From contig JACDOX010000058.1 in the NCBI GenBank assembly GCA_014549065.1, forward strand, positions 124,001 through 188,000: DNA of 64,000 bases, given 5' to 3'. Made by a program: the position numbers and the translations under genes. The notes under the pieces were generated by a model. It was not told the origin of the DNA and made no database searches. It saw only the letters and a list, made by a program, of their open reading frames with translations. Positions 24,428 through 37,260 of the stretch are shown one piece after another. The stretch's first letter is position 1. Each line of letters begins with the position of its first letter. The stretch comes from Cardinalis cardinalis (taxonomy: Eukaryota; Chordata; Aves; Passeriformes; Cardinalidae).

Positions 24428-27400
24428 ACATTTAGGTGCTCTTAACTCTGTGCCTNCAGTTCTGCTTTATACCCTAAGGACAGGGAAACCCTTAGACTTC
24501 ATGTGGCAGAAGTACTGTGTAGAAGTTGTCTCACTAGGTACCCAAATTANCATGACTTCTTGATGGAGTTTGCCCTAACCTGAATAGCCCAGCTTAGAAA
24601 TGATTGCTGCTATCCTGATTGGAATTTATGACTATTAATGGCTTTACTGTTTTTTTGTGGCCTGTGTACCTCTGTAGAGTCATCTATCCTNCCTTAACCA
24701 TCTGAGTCCCCCGTGNTTTGGTTCCATGAAGCATTGCCTTGTAAGATTATATTAAACTTGATCAATAACAAAGTGNTAGCCAAGAGGAGAATTCCAAGAG
24801 AGATACACCAATCTACCCAGTGATTCAGTGTTGGAGTTCATGGCTGTCCTGCACCACTCAGTGGTCTTTTTTTTTTTCTTTACAGAATACTTTAACCTGG
24901 TGTATACCCCTTTTAGAGCTCCCTTATTCCAGATTCCTTGACATCATCTCCTCTGCTATTGTGTTTTCACTTGTATTTCTTCTCCGTGGCACTTCTTTCC
25001 TTCAGCAAATCTGAAGGGAAGTAGAAGCTCTGAAGCACATTAGCTTTGGCTCATTTAGGTTTTTTCACCTCTGCTCCTTACCCTCCTACAGCTGCAGCTC
25101 TGTGCCAAGGGAAGGAGTAGGAGAAGAGTGGGAGGAAGAGCTATTAGCATACACTGAAGCACAGCTGTACTGACATGCTCCAAAGCACCGTGTTATTTTG
25201 GCCGAGCAGGCTGGAGCCAAGATGAATGTATTGTTGCATGGCATGGACAGTTAAGAATCTCGTCTAACTTCTGAAAAAGCCTGATTCTGTTTGATTTCCA
25301 CAGCAGCTGTTGTTGTGTGAGCTGCAGAATAATTCAAACTCAAGATACTGAATCAGAGTAACTTTGCTAGCTATCCTATTTCTTTACAAAGCAAGGTGAA
25401 CTCAGAGTGAGTTGAAATCCAGATCCTGCAAAAAACAAGATATTTTAAAAATTATTCTCCTAGTTCTTCTAAAAAACTTTGAAGATGAAAGATCATGAAA
25501 AGCTCTGAGTTTATAACAATTTTGCACAATGCAATGGGAAATAAAAGGCTGGTCAAAAACTGATCAGCAGGAAANACTCAAAATTCCCTTTTTGGTCTTC
25601 ATTGCAAAATGTTTGTTTGTTAGCAAAGAACTAGAAGAAGAGAGAACACAAGTCATTAGGTGCATGGTTCAGATAACTACACAGAGGTGTCCAGAGCCTC
25701 TGTGTAAATGTNGATACCACTGGCCTTCAGGTGCTGCTACAGAAAGCTGTCTCTGATTTAAGTCTTGGCTTATCTGTGTGTCCTGTGCAGATTTCTAGGA
25801 TTTTTTTATGGAACAGTACTACAGGCTTTGGTGTGATAGAACTCAGGAGGTAATCTATCTTAATTAAATATTCTCAAATACTGGTTACTTCAAAAGTCTC
25901 ATTTTAGGAACAATAGAAAACACAGAAGAAGATAAGAGACTCTGAAAGCTAGAAAAGTCCCTCACTTTTCTGCATTTGGGCATAACACATTATTATCTTT
26001 TGAAAAATATCTGAAGATAATCTAAACTTAGTTTAAAATCTCAGTCCAATGGAGTGTAGTGTTGCTTTCTTCAGAGGCCAGCCCAGATAGCAAAAGTCCA
26101 AGTTTTAGACTGCTTTCACCAATGCACTTTATCCTAACCCAGGGAAGAGAGCTAACTACTGTTGCTTTCAGTCTTCATAGAAAACACCAGCAAAATCATC
26201 CTAGTGCCAGCAGTAAAGAACTATGTCACATTAAAATGGACAGAGACCTTTAGCTGAGTACTGAAGAGATCTTGGGTGGTCATAATTTCAGGTTTCTCAC
26301 CATCAAGACTGCAATTCAATGTGTTTTAATGACTTGTAATTGGTGTGGCAGTCACAGACTATATTGGGCTAAAACTTTATAGAAATACTGTCACAGACTT
26401 GAAAGTTCACAGGTCCTCTGCTTGTATAACACAAACCCATATTAACTGGGTTTTTACAGCCCCCAAGTCTTCTTTTGCCCTGAGTGTATCCATACAAAAT
26501 TCAGATCCAGAAGAGCTCATTAATGTTAAATCACAATACTGATGATGATCATTTGTCAGATATTAAAGCCAAAGCTACAGTACTCCTGATTGAACAGAAT
26601 CCTATAGTGCTCCAAAACTAGACTTCTTTGGTTCATTAAAGTAAAGGCGATGTTATGTGCATTTATTTGTTTATATGTGAATGCTGAAAAATCTCTGGTT
26701 ATGTTGGTGATTCATCATTTGATAATACAAAATTAATTTTGACCTAACCCTGGTATTAAAACTTTTGATGTTTTAACTGTATGAAAGATTAAAATGCAAT
26801 TGTTAGTTTNGAACAGTAAATTAACATTTTTATAAAGAAGGACAAGGCACAAGCAACTGCCTTTCAAATGGTCTATTTCAATTATTTCCATATTGATAAG
26901 TATTTAAAACAGATACACAATAAGTCAGAGGAAAATTAAAGTCTTTTTCTCTTCTGTGAAGCATTTTCTGTTGCCCCTTCATGGCCATATTGGCAAGAAA
27001 AAAATCAAAGAGGTTTACCTATTGCTTTTATTCCTTTTCTGCCAGAGGAACATAGAAAAAGACATTACAGAGGAGAATCACCACACATTCTTGTAATTCT
27101 CCACAGATGCATACATTCTAGCATGGTTGCAGCTAAAAGAAAAATTATCTCTAAAAATAATCTTAATGTGNACATTTTTGGGTGGGTGTGTTTTACTGCA
27201 TTAAGATCTTAAAAAGTTTACATTAATCTGTTATTTCCATATCAAGAGGCTCAAGCAAATACTGAAAACCATTAGAACACCAAATCCAAATAAATTGTTT
27301 TATTCCATCTTCATGAAGCTGTAATACTACCCAGGAAAAAAAAATACAGCTAAGAATGCTCTCACACAATTTTTCTGGTAGTTCAGGCCATGAGGATACA

Positions 27401-28413
27401 AAAAAATTTACAGATTTATGTCATTAAAAAAATATAATTAAGATCAAAGCTGTCAATTACAACCTTAAGTATCCCAGCATCTCCCAAGATGCCTAGTCCT
27501 GAAAGAGCACTCTTTAAGGGTCAACTCTTTTTTCTAATTAATTCCAAAAATCCCCGATGCTTCAAAGAGACAGGCTCTGTATCTGCGAACATGGGCCCTC
27601 TACTTGTGCAGCTATTATTTGAGCTACCTCTTTGGCTTCTTACCCCTACCCAAGAGAAAGGACTGCACTTTTCTGTCCTGGGAAAACACCTCATACTCCC
27701 TGTGAGTCCTCTGATATGCTCCTGAGCCAAATTACCACATTTTAAATCCATCTTTCTTTTTAGAAGTCAGTCCTTTGAGTGCATGGTTGGAGTAGATGAG
27801 CTCCTAAAGTCTCTCACAATCAAAACGTTTCCATGATTTAATGACTTTTCACGGATGCTTGCATCTATCTCACAAAACATATCCTTTTGCCAGCTGATTG
27901 AAAACTTTGAAAATGTTACTGAAAGCAAGACAAAAGCATGACTGTGTAGATGCCTTACTTGTGTATTTTCATAGCATGTACATTTGAGTTTCTTTGGAGT
28001 GTTAACAATTCCAGATTTCCTATAGTGCAGTACTTTTGGGGGATATAATTTTTTCAACCATGTAATGGTTTTTTATCCCTTCAATTACCCAAATATACTT
28101 TGTTTCTGAGTAAGCACCATAATTCTACAAATTCTCTGTTTTAGAATAGAGAAACATTTGTGTCAAGACCGCAAAATTCTGAGATTTATATTGGAGATNA
28201 GCATCAAAAATTGTTGGATGCTTATGTCATACTTCAGTTGCCTAATACAGAAGTATCTGCAGGTCTTTCTCATGTGATAAGGGACCTGATAGGCCTGTCT
28301 GCTTCTGANAAAGATGAAACTGGGTCTGTAGAGTACAGTAGCTGGAGGCCAGGTGACTAAACCCCCCAACAGTGCTCCAGAACTTCTGTCCTTGCAAACA
28401 ACTCCCCTTTGTG
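24428..28413. other. Unassigned non-coding DNA
   Basis: No gene or repeat family recognised in about 4 kb. A T-run lies at about 24868-24878. Open frames are all under 80 codons and unrecognised. Confidence 0.5.
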
Positions 28414-28419
28414 TGGNTC

Positions 28420-28810
28420 TGTAGCAGACATCTTTTCATGAAAAATCCTTTCCATAGGATTTTTCCTCCTGAGAAGCTGAAAGGCCTAAGGAACAAAATG
28501 TAAACAATGGTTATCTCCTGCTGTGGAATGCAACAGGTGGGTCTGTGATTGGATCATGTTGTTTTGTTTGTAATTAACGGCCAATCACAGTCAGCTGGCT
28601 CGGAATCTCTGTCCAAGACAGAAGCTTTGCTATCATTCTTTCGGATTCTACTCTTAGCTTAGCTAGCCTTCTGATGAAACCTTTTCTTCNATTCTTTTAG
28701 TATAGTTTTAATGTAATATATATCATAAAATAATAAATCAAGCCTTCTGAAACATAGAGTCAGATCCTAGTCTCTTCCCTCAACCTGAGACCCCTGTGAA
28801 CACCNTCACA
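28420..28810 (+). mobile_element. Solo LTR with 6-bp target duplication, ERVK-like
   Basis: Begins TGTAGCAGACATC and ends CACCNTCACA, giving TG...CA termini. It is flanked by tggntc at 28414-28419 and tggatc at 28811-28816; the single N in the left copy is compatible with a 6-bp target duplication, the length usual for class II (ERVK-like) elements. A CCAAT word lies at about 28581, and an AATAAA signal at 28732-28737 sets the plus orientation. I recall this LTR as abundant in songbird genomes. No internal region flanks it, so it arose as, or was reduced to, a solo LTR. It is well preserved and probably relatively young. Confidence 0.9.
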
Positions 28811-28816
28811 TGGATC

Positions 28817-29014
28817 TGAGCTCCAGATTAGGACACTTAAATCTAAGTGCCTGAATATAACTGTCCAGTCTCCACGTCTAATAAATTCAGAGCTAAACTG
28901 AATGCCAACTCCCTAAATACAGGTATCTGATGCCAATTTTGATGCTCAAGACTAGCCAAGTCCTACAGGTGAGATGTGGGACCTGTGGCTTCTGGCAANT
29001 GAAATGCCTTTCTT
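28817..29014. other. Unassigned spacer
   Basis: Short unique-looking DNA between the LTR and the next CR1 tail; nothing recognised. Confidence 0.5.
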
Positions 29015-29185
29015 CATCTCACAGAATCACACAGAATCACAGAATGAACAAGGTTGGAAAAGACCTTTGAGATCATTGAGATCATCAAGTCCAACCTATG
29101 ACCTAACACCTAATCAGCTATACCATGGCACTGAGTGCCACATCCAGTCTTTTTTAAAACACATCTCCAATGATGGATAAATTCT
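29015..29185 (-). mobile_element. CR1 LINE 3' fragment
   Basis: The plus strand opens with repeated cacagaatcac octamers, the reverse complement of the CR1 terminus. It continues aggttggaaaagacct, atcatcaagtccaacc and a CR1-type antisense leader ending near acacatctcca. The element is therefore on the minus strand and 5'-truncated to its last 170 or so bases. It belongs to the avian subfamily with the atgacctaacacctaa segment. Confidence 0.9.
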
Positions 29186-30847
29186 ATTGTTAGGGAAGTT
29201 ATTTGAGCCATTAGTTATTCCAGCCACTGGTGCCTCTGGAGCGATTTTGTTCACTGTAAAAAAGCACATGTTGGTGTGAACATCTGTGGGACTCCACCAA
29301 CCAGACTCCCCCCACTTCCATTGACCACAGCAAGAGCTCAGACAGCATGCACACAAAACTAAATTAAACCCTTCAGATACCCAAACATAAGTGTCTTCAT
29401 GTACATTGAATCCCACACTTAATGTAATTTCCCCCAGAGTGAGAGTATCTGTCATCTTCCCAAAGCTTATGTCACAGCTGTCCTTAAAAAGTAGCTCAAT
29501 GAGCATCCTGGTGTTCCTTGTAGGAACTGTAAACATGTTCATAAGAGAAGTTAAAGAATTAGTTGTAATTTCAGCTTGCTTCAGAACCCTTTCAAGCCTA
29601 TGACAGCCCTGTGAACTTCAGTTCAAAAATCAAGAGCTTCAAGGTCACATATTTTTAGAGGCTTGTGGATGGGTATTAGAAGACATAATTAGTTTCAATT
29701 GAAGCATAATAAGTATGGGAGGGACAAAGAATCTTGCCTAAAAACTTGTTTGAGCTCTTATTTCTTCATAAGGATGTGTGTAAAAGCATCACAACTCTTC
29801 TGATCTGAGAGAATAGAAATATGGAGGAAGCTGTTTCTCATTATTTCTTTCTCTCATGTTCTTAACAATAATTACATCCTTTAGTCTAACCTTGCTCTAG
29901 TCATGGTTGTCAAACTCTTCTAGAAATAACAAAGATAACCACTGCTCAGGGTTAATTTTATTCTGGCAATATCTTTAATATAAAACATAAACCTCTTCCT
30001 GCCCTCTTTTTCTTTTTACATATACCTAAAATGAGTTTCAGTAGTACTATAACTGATGGTCATGCATAAAATAAAAGTAGAAATTATTGGTACAATAATC
30101 TTAAAATTCAGTTTTCATTCTATACCATAAATAAGACAATTCTTTTCTTCCCTGTCCCATATTCTGCTCTGTAACCCTGTTCCACCAGCTGCAGAGAATA
30201 AAAGAGGTAACTATGGTCCCTCTTTAAAATCCTGTCATTTTTATTTGTTCATCCATGAAATCCCTAAAGCTAGACCACCCCTAAAACTGACTGAAAATCT
30301 AACTGTAACCCAAGCTCTGCTTATGGTAACCAGACCTGAGACAAAAGGAAAAAAACTTTTACCATACAATTCAAACCTTTGTTTTACATTAGTGGTTTAC
30401 ATAAAATGTAAGGATTCTTACATCTCCATTTTTATCTCAGCCTTAAACCAACCCATAGCACAGTCAAAGATGACTGTCAAAGGTGAATTAAAAGCTTACA
30501 GTCAAGCCTGGAAGATAAAGGGTCATAACAATATTCTCTCTCATGTAAAAGCAGAACTGTTTTTATTTTCTTCTATGTACAGTCCACTATACATTTTTAA
30601 ATTATTTTCCTGCTCATTTGTTTTATACTAATTCTAACCGTAATTTTAACTCTGTTCACTGCTTACTTTTCAGCCTTACCATCAGCTTGGAGAAAATTTG
30701 GAGCCATTTGGTTTATATGCTTGTTTTATTTCTCTAGTCTAGAAACAGTACCACAAAAGTTGTACCTCTTCCTCACTTTCTGATTGCTAATACTAACCTT
30801 AACCTTAGCTCTGGATTTGATAAGAATTAAAATGATAACTATGATTC
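29186..30847. other. Unassigned non-coding DNA, G-poor toward the right
   Basis: No gene recognised. From about 29930 the plus strand becomes poor in G and rich in words such as ctaac, taacc and ccttaacc (for example 30793-30808). The 128-codon frame at 30245-30631 is a by-product of this composition and shows no motif. Confidence 0.45.
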
Positions 30848-30852
30848 ACTGG

Positions 30853-31880
30853 TAAGGGAGCTTNCCCATAGCTGGGTGCCAGGTACTCACCAAAGCCTGT
30901 CTCCCCTCTACAGCTGCACAGGAGAGAGAACATAACAAAGAGTCATATAACAACAATAACAAAGAGTTCATGGGTTGAGATAAGGACCAGGAGAGATCAC
31001 TCAGCAAGTACNGTCATGGGCAAAACAGACTTGAATTAAAGATAATAATTGAATTTATTGGTAACAAAATCAGAGCAAGGNAATGAGAAGTAAAATAAAA
31101 CACCTTNCCCCCACCCCTTCCCTCCTTCCCAACTGTACCTCCTGCCCCAGCAGCACAAGGAGGCAGGGAATGGGGGTTATGGTCAGTTCATCACTCATAC
31201 TTTCTCCCACTGCTCAGGGAGAAGATTCCCTCCCCTACTCTGCCATGGGGTCCATCCCATGGAAAACAGCTCTCCATTAACTTCTCCAATGTGAGTCCAT
31301 CTCACAAGCAACAGTTCCCTGTGAACTGCTGCAATGCGAGTCCATCTCATGGGCAAGAGTCCTCACCAGACTGCTGCAATGTAGGTCACTCTTCCATGGG
31401 TGCAGTCCCACAAAAACAGGCCGATCCAGGATGGATCCTGCTCTGCTGTGGGTCTCCTCCATGGGCTGCAGGTGGATCTCTCCATACCATGGACCTCCAG
31501 AGGCTGCAGAGGCACCATGGTGCCTCACCATGGTCTTCAACATGGCCTTCACCACAGCCTGCAGAGGAAACGCGGCTCTGGTGATTGCAGCATGTCCTCC
31601 CTCTCCTTCTCCACTGACCTAAGTGCCTCTCTTTGCTCTTCCCTGGCCACAATTACAGCTGTGCAGTAAGTTTTAAGTTTCTTTTTAAATATATTACCAC
31701 AAAGGTGTTTCCATTATTTCTAACTTGCCCAGCCTTGACCAGCAGCATGTCCACCTTGTAGCCACCAGGGATTGGTTCTGTCAGACATGGAGGAAGCTTC
31801 TGGTAGTTTCTCACAGGAGCCACTCTTTGGTAGTGGGTAGACCCCCCACTANCAAAACCTGTCCACAAAACCCCAATACA
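30853..31880 (-). mobile_element. 1-kb solo LTR, ERVL-type, with 5-bp target duplication
   Basis: Read on the minus strand it begins TGTATTGGGGTTTTG (right end, 31880). The left end at 30853 is a degraded terminus, TA instead of TG on the plus strand. The same five bases, actgg, flank it at 30848-30852 and 31881-31885, fixing both ends. Minus orientation is supported by an AATAAA signal (plus-strand tttatt at 31054-31059) about 200 bases from the 3' end. I recall the family as a common long avian ERVL LTR containing short tandem subunits rich in ctgctgcaatg-like words; three such 45-bp units are visible. No retroviral genes flank it. Several 60-97 codon frames inside it on both strands reflect the subrepeats, not protein genes. 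Confidence 0.88.
31281..31415 (-). repeat. Three 45-bp tandem units inside the LTR
   Basis: Units start at 31281 (cttctccaatgtgag), 31326 (ctgctgcaatgcgag) and 31371 (ctgctgcaatgtagg), exactly 45 bases apart, and have diverged from one another. As 45 is a multiple of three, reading frames stay open through them on both strands. Confidence 0.75.
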
Positions 31881-34857
31881 ACTGGCTAAGGTAATTTTAA
31901 ATTATTTTACTTTGAAGGTCTGAAATCAGTACAATAATAATCTACTCCGATTTTTTGAAAATTAACACTTACCTGACTACGGCTACTTTGCAATCACAAG
32001 ACATAACCTGAAAGAAAAATATAAAAACTAGCTCTTTTGAAAGCACTGTCTGCAATATTCAACCATACTTTTTGTATTTACCTCCCTCATTCCCACTACT
32101 CTAACCTGAATCCTACTGTACTTCTCAGCCACAGCTAAAGGAACCAAAAATAAGCCATCTCAAAAAGACACAAGCATTAATATTACTTATATAATGTATA
32201 ACCATGTTATAGAATTTCATTAACAACTTGCATTCAACTTAACTCCTGGGTAATACTCAGGAGTACTAATCTTGTAGTATTACTACAAAATATTTTTGAC
32301 ATTTCCTTCAATCCAGTACTAATCATTCCTATTGAAACATTACCCCTTATTAACCCTTAAGCTCTGGTATTTAAAAAACTGCACAGCCACCAGGGAGTAA
32401 TTAAACAAAATAAAGGAATATCAGTGCCAGTGCTCTTTCCAGTACACTCATCTTTCTAGGTTACACCACCCTCACCACCACCACAGATAAATTTAAACTC
32501 TTTCTTTTCCCAAACCTAACTCCAACCAAATCTCCCTCTTATGATCTCCAGACTGCACTGAAAGCCTGTTCCTGAAGGGAATAGAAATGCTTGGACATTA
32601 CTCTATGTCATCAATCAGTTTATAGTGAGAGTCTACTTTTAGCCTAACAATAGATCCTGATTTTCTTTCTCTCTTTAAACTGCTGCTATCCTCTGTGTTT
32701 GGAAACTTTCCTCAGAACCTTGCATGATCCCATCATAACAACCAACATCAGCAGGTTTTATTTTTCATGCTGCACAAAACATAATGACAAACGTGTCCCT
32801 TCTCTCTTCTAATCTTAAATTTACAAGTGTTGAAGCATCAAGGATCACCAGAGACTGTGAAAGGGAAATAGGCAATTAGCTCCGGATGCCCCCAGAACTC
32901 ATTTTGTCTCCAAAGCTGACTCAAAAACCCCTCCCAAGAAAACTCCCTGAGAGAAGAATGCCCGCAAGGACCGAGAGAATGCAGAATGAGGTGAGACCGA
33001 AGGCGAGCTGATGAGGCTCAGAGAATCCCAGAGGAACAAGATACTAACACCAGAATTATTTATTCCAAGCAGTGCTTAGATGGATGCCCCAGAATCCTAT
33101 AGTCAGCAAACTCTACCTAATTTTGAATTCATACAAGTCCTAATCTGCTATATGGATCATTGCAGTGCACAGCTGTCAAGAACAGCTCAGAACAAGACCT
33201 TAAAACACAAGACCTCTCTCTTTGAGAAAAAAAAAATCTATTGACCTCAGGAAATAAAAACTTGAAAATAGGTGATTCTTAGGAATATCAGCATTTGCTA
33301 CATCCTTAAAGGTTTGTCATTAGGCTGCGTCTAAAATTTTTTATTATTTTATAAACTCATTGAACTCCAAAATGGTGTGATGAGAATGCAGGGTACAGGA
33401 AATGAGGAGTGTCTGGAGAGAGTTGAGATATATGTCACCTGTTGCTTTGACCATGGACCAGTTGAAAAAAAAAGGAGAGGATGCAGAGGTTGGGATGACT
33501 TCAAATGATTTTGGGGGAGATTGGTTGTTGTGGAATGTCATGCAATAGGCTTGGGGTTAGAGACTGGGGTTTGGAAAGGAAGAAGGACTGAATATTAGGA
33601 AAAAAAATACTTTGTGGGTCACTCCTTCAAATTTTAGCTGGATACTACCTATCATCTTCAGACAGCAGTTAACAGCCAAGACTCAGTAGAGTTTAGGAAA
33701 ATGGTATAAGGGCAAACAAATTAACTCGTGTGTCCATGTACCCAGAAACCCCATTTTTAAGACATCAAATGGGAGCATGTGACTATATACACATAAAATT
33801 GGAAAAGAGTAGGAGAGATAAATAGTATCAACTATGAAGCATTGCATAGAAAATGTAATATATACCAAACACATCTAAAAATATTGAAGGAATTATGATG
33901 ATGAAACCCAAGCTATCTTCTCATTCCCACCTTTTTTTTTGTTACTCCCTTTACTCCCTTTCCTTTGACTGGAATGGACTATCGATGGGGAGGTTTTGTG
34001 TTTAACACTCACTGCAAAAGGGGCTGGAATTTTTTGAGTGTCAAGAGACACAAATATTAATGTCATGATTCAGTCAGGAGTATTGGTAAAACTGACAGGT
34101 GCTCAGGATTTATTCTGTATTTGCTGGGAAGAGGCAAATTAAAAATCTATAAAGTGTTTTTACAAAGACTGCCAGTTTTGGAAAAGCTTTCGAACTAATC
34201 CAGCGTAGGTAGATATGCTCCAAAAAATTCCGTGACTGGACAAGCTTTTGAATGCTGCTGTGCTTGAAAGCTTGATGTGATTTACTTTGGAACCATTGCA
34301 AAGTGCTTAGAAATTCTGACATCATGTTTAGCAGAGAGGAAATCAAGGAAGAAGGTTTAATTGACTGATAAACTGAATCTTTGTCACCCTTCTTTGCATG
34401 GCAGGCCACTAGTCATGAACATACAATAAAGGTTTCCATGGTCTCAGCATTGAGGTGTGTCATTAGTGTATGACTTTCAAGATTGTAAATGTATTCTTGT
34501 AGGAAGAAACTATCTATTTCCCCAGACTTGCTGACAGGATTAGACTGACTTTAGCACCATGTATGTATTTTAAAAATCCACTGCAAAATATTCAGGAATA
34601 ATGCTCCACAGAGAACACTGCATAGGAGATTTTTCTTAAACATATGGCAGAAAGCATATTAGCATGAATAACTTCTATGACATTTCCCCCTCCTCCCATC
34701 CTTGAAATTGCTGTGAGGCAAATACAAAGTGTAAGTGAAAATCTAGAAGAGAAGAAAGAAGTAGGAGTTGCAAACCAGGGCTGGAATTCAAAATACAAGG
34801 GTTCCCGAGTACCAGGTTTTTTTCTTAAAAACATGGTTATTTTTCAGTTGCTCTTGC

Positions 34858-34890
34858 AATAAATATTCTTGAAATAAATATTCTTGAAAT
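34858..34890. repeat. 16-bp direct duplication
   Basis: The word aataaatattcttgaa occurs twice back to back, consistent with a recent slippage duplication. Confidence 0.8.
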
Positions 34891-37212
34891 TCAGAAAGTC
34901 CTAAGTCAAGTTATGAACCAAGGAAGGGACTTTGGGGTATATTTGCACATCTGTGTTATTATTCTACTAATAAAATTCTTGTGACTGGGAACTTTTTAAC
35001 TTTCCTATCTCTGTCACAGAACTACTTTGGAAGGTTATGTAATTGCAAACTGCCTCACATACCCATACGCAAAATTAGAATAATAGTGCATCCTTTTCAT
35101 TTTCTGTAGAAGTTGTGAGCAATTTGGGGAGGAAGCTGAGTCTATTAGTGTTGGGTCTATTAATCTGCTACCCCNGATATCTGTGTCTGCTGCTAACAAT
35201 AAAAAGCTCCAGACCCTTGTTATCTTGGAGCATCTGAGCAGAGTGTAGGAAGTGTAAGAAACCATTTTTATGTTCTTCTGTAGTCNTTGTGATCCTCCAG
35301 GGAGGCCCAATAAGGCTATAAGCATAATTATCAAAAGTGATTTCATTTTAAAAAAAAGGAGATATCAGATTTCCTGTCCCTCTTCAGCCTCTAGTATCAG
35401 CAATGTGATGACCCTAATCTCCACACATATTATTACATCCCTGCACTGATCTGCACGTCATTTTATACAGTCATGAACATCTATTACAGAAAGCATGGTA
35501 GGGAAATGTAGCAAGTTTTCCCGCACCAAAACCTTGATAACTGAGTTTTAGAAAAAGAGCAATCAGAATCCCAAGAGATTTCATCAGTTTTGTTTCTTTG
35601 CCTGATTGAGACCTCAGCTGCACCAGTCAGTACTTTTGCTGCCGTGCCTCACTGTCTTCACCCTTCTTCGCCTGAGAGGAGACCTCTGTGTGATGCCCCA
35701 AATCCATTCTGACTGCATGTGCTCCTGCAGTTTGGAGATTAGTGCAGTCTAAATGGGAGTGATCAGCTCAAATTTTGTGTCAGATTGATGATAAGTTGTG
35801 ATTTCATAGAATAAGTGGCAGGATGATTTTTTAGACAAAAGGCGAACAGCCAATCATGTGCCAGGTAGGTTGCACAGGGTTTCAAGCTCTCACTAATAAA
35901 TGTGCTATGAATGAAAACCTTCTACTTTGTGAAACTGTCAGAAAAACAAACAAGAATCAGTGATTATAGCATACTTTTTCAACATTATCACATTCATGGA
36001 GGCAAATGAAACAACTGAAGCAGTTGTTTAACCACTCTGTTTTTCAGTCATGCTATTGGTATGTTGTTCTATTAGAGTTTACCGACTTAGAAAGCAACTG
36101 AGATTTATAATTTGGGCTTNTACACCCAGAACAAAGTGGATCTCATTGAAGATGACAGTGAAGAAAATAAGCAGATCCTAATAGTAATTTCAGATGGTAA
36201 AACATTCAAGCAGCATTCAGCTTTAAAGTTCATGGTTCTCTAGGCTGAGGTCCTTAAACAACAAGAAGACAGTCAAATTGTCACCTCATNAAGGCCCAGA
36301 GAAAGCACTTTAGGGTATCATCATGTAGACTGAATGGTCCAGTCCAGGTAAGCAAGAGAAAATGCTGCAGATATAGCAGAGCCCTCTTGATTCCTTGTGA
36401 AATGTCCTAAGTGCCATGGTCTGAAGCTGGAACAGATTTCAGAATCTGATATCACTACTCAGAGACAATCCAGGGACAGGCACCATGCAGGTAATGACTG
36501 AAGAAATACATCCAAAAAAATTGCAGAAGGTTAGATTTTCCTGTTTAAAATGATTTTGTAGCACTTCAGTGTACCAGGCTCCTCCCNTGCATTGGTGTTT
36601 GGATCCAGCCTTGCCATTAAGTTCATCATCAAGAAATTTTTGGGATTTTGCATTTCTTACCATGCTGACACTTATTGCGCTATTTATCTTTAGTTTCTAT
36701 TCTACTGACAGCACCAAAAGTATGTTTTTCATAAATATTGTTATTAGCTATTTAGGTTTTAAGAAAATTTATGTAGCTCTTCTCCACCATGGTATTAAAT
36801 TGAAGTTCCTTAACAGTCTGTAGTACAAAAGTTAAAATAAAATAGTGTCTAAAATGTTCATTTCTTTGAAATGTTTCTACAGTCAAGCCCTTATAAGAAG
36901 AGTGTCTGTTCAGCAGTGATTGCAGACAGATTTTAATTTGAAAGAGAATTTCCTTACACTTTTTCAAAACAATTGTTTTTCACTATTAAAAGGAATATGA
37001 AATTTTAAAAGCAGAATAAAAAGATGGCTTAGAATGAGGATCAAGAGATGGAGTCTCAATTTGAAAGTGGGTTTTTTAATAAAGATTAAAAGGGCTATAC
37101 AGCTCTCCTGCTTTTACTCATTCTCAAATTCTTTTATAAAGCATGAAGCTGATGCAGAGCGACAAAATAAGTTTTACCCACAAGACACCACTTTATTTAG
37201 TATACATATATT

Positions 37213-37260
37213 TTACATAAGCAAATACCTCACATAAGCAAATACCTTACACAAGCAAAT
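37213..37260. repeat. 17-bp tandem repeat, about 3 copies
   Basis: Units of the form cacataagcaaatacct repeat with a 17-base period, the last copy being diverged (cacaagcaaatcc). A small minisatellite seed with no coding meaning. Confidence 0.85.

Noticed and set aside
29114..29542. 142-codon minus-strand frame
   Set aside because: Its C-terminal part of the frame runs into a CR1 tail and the rest has no motif; likely chance.
31277..31669. Several overlapping small proteins on both strands
   Set aside because: They arise from the 45-bp subrepeats of the LTR, whose length keeps all frames open.
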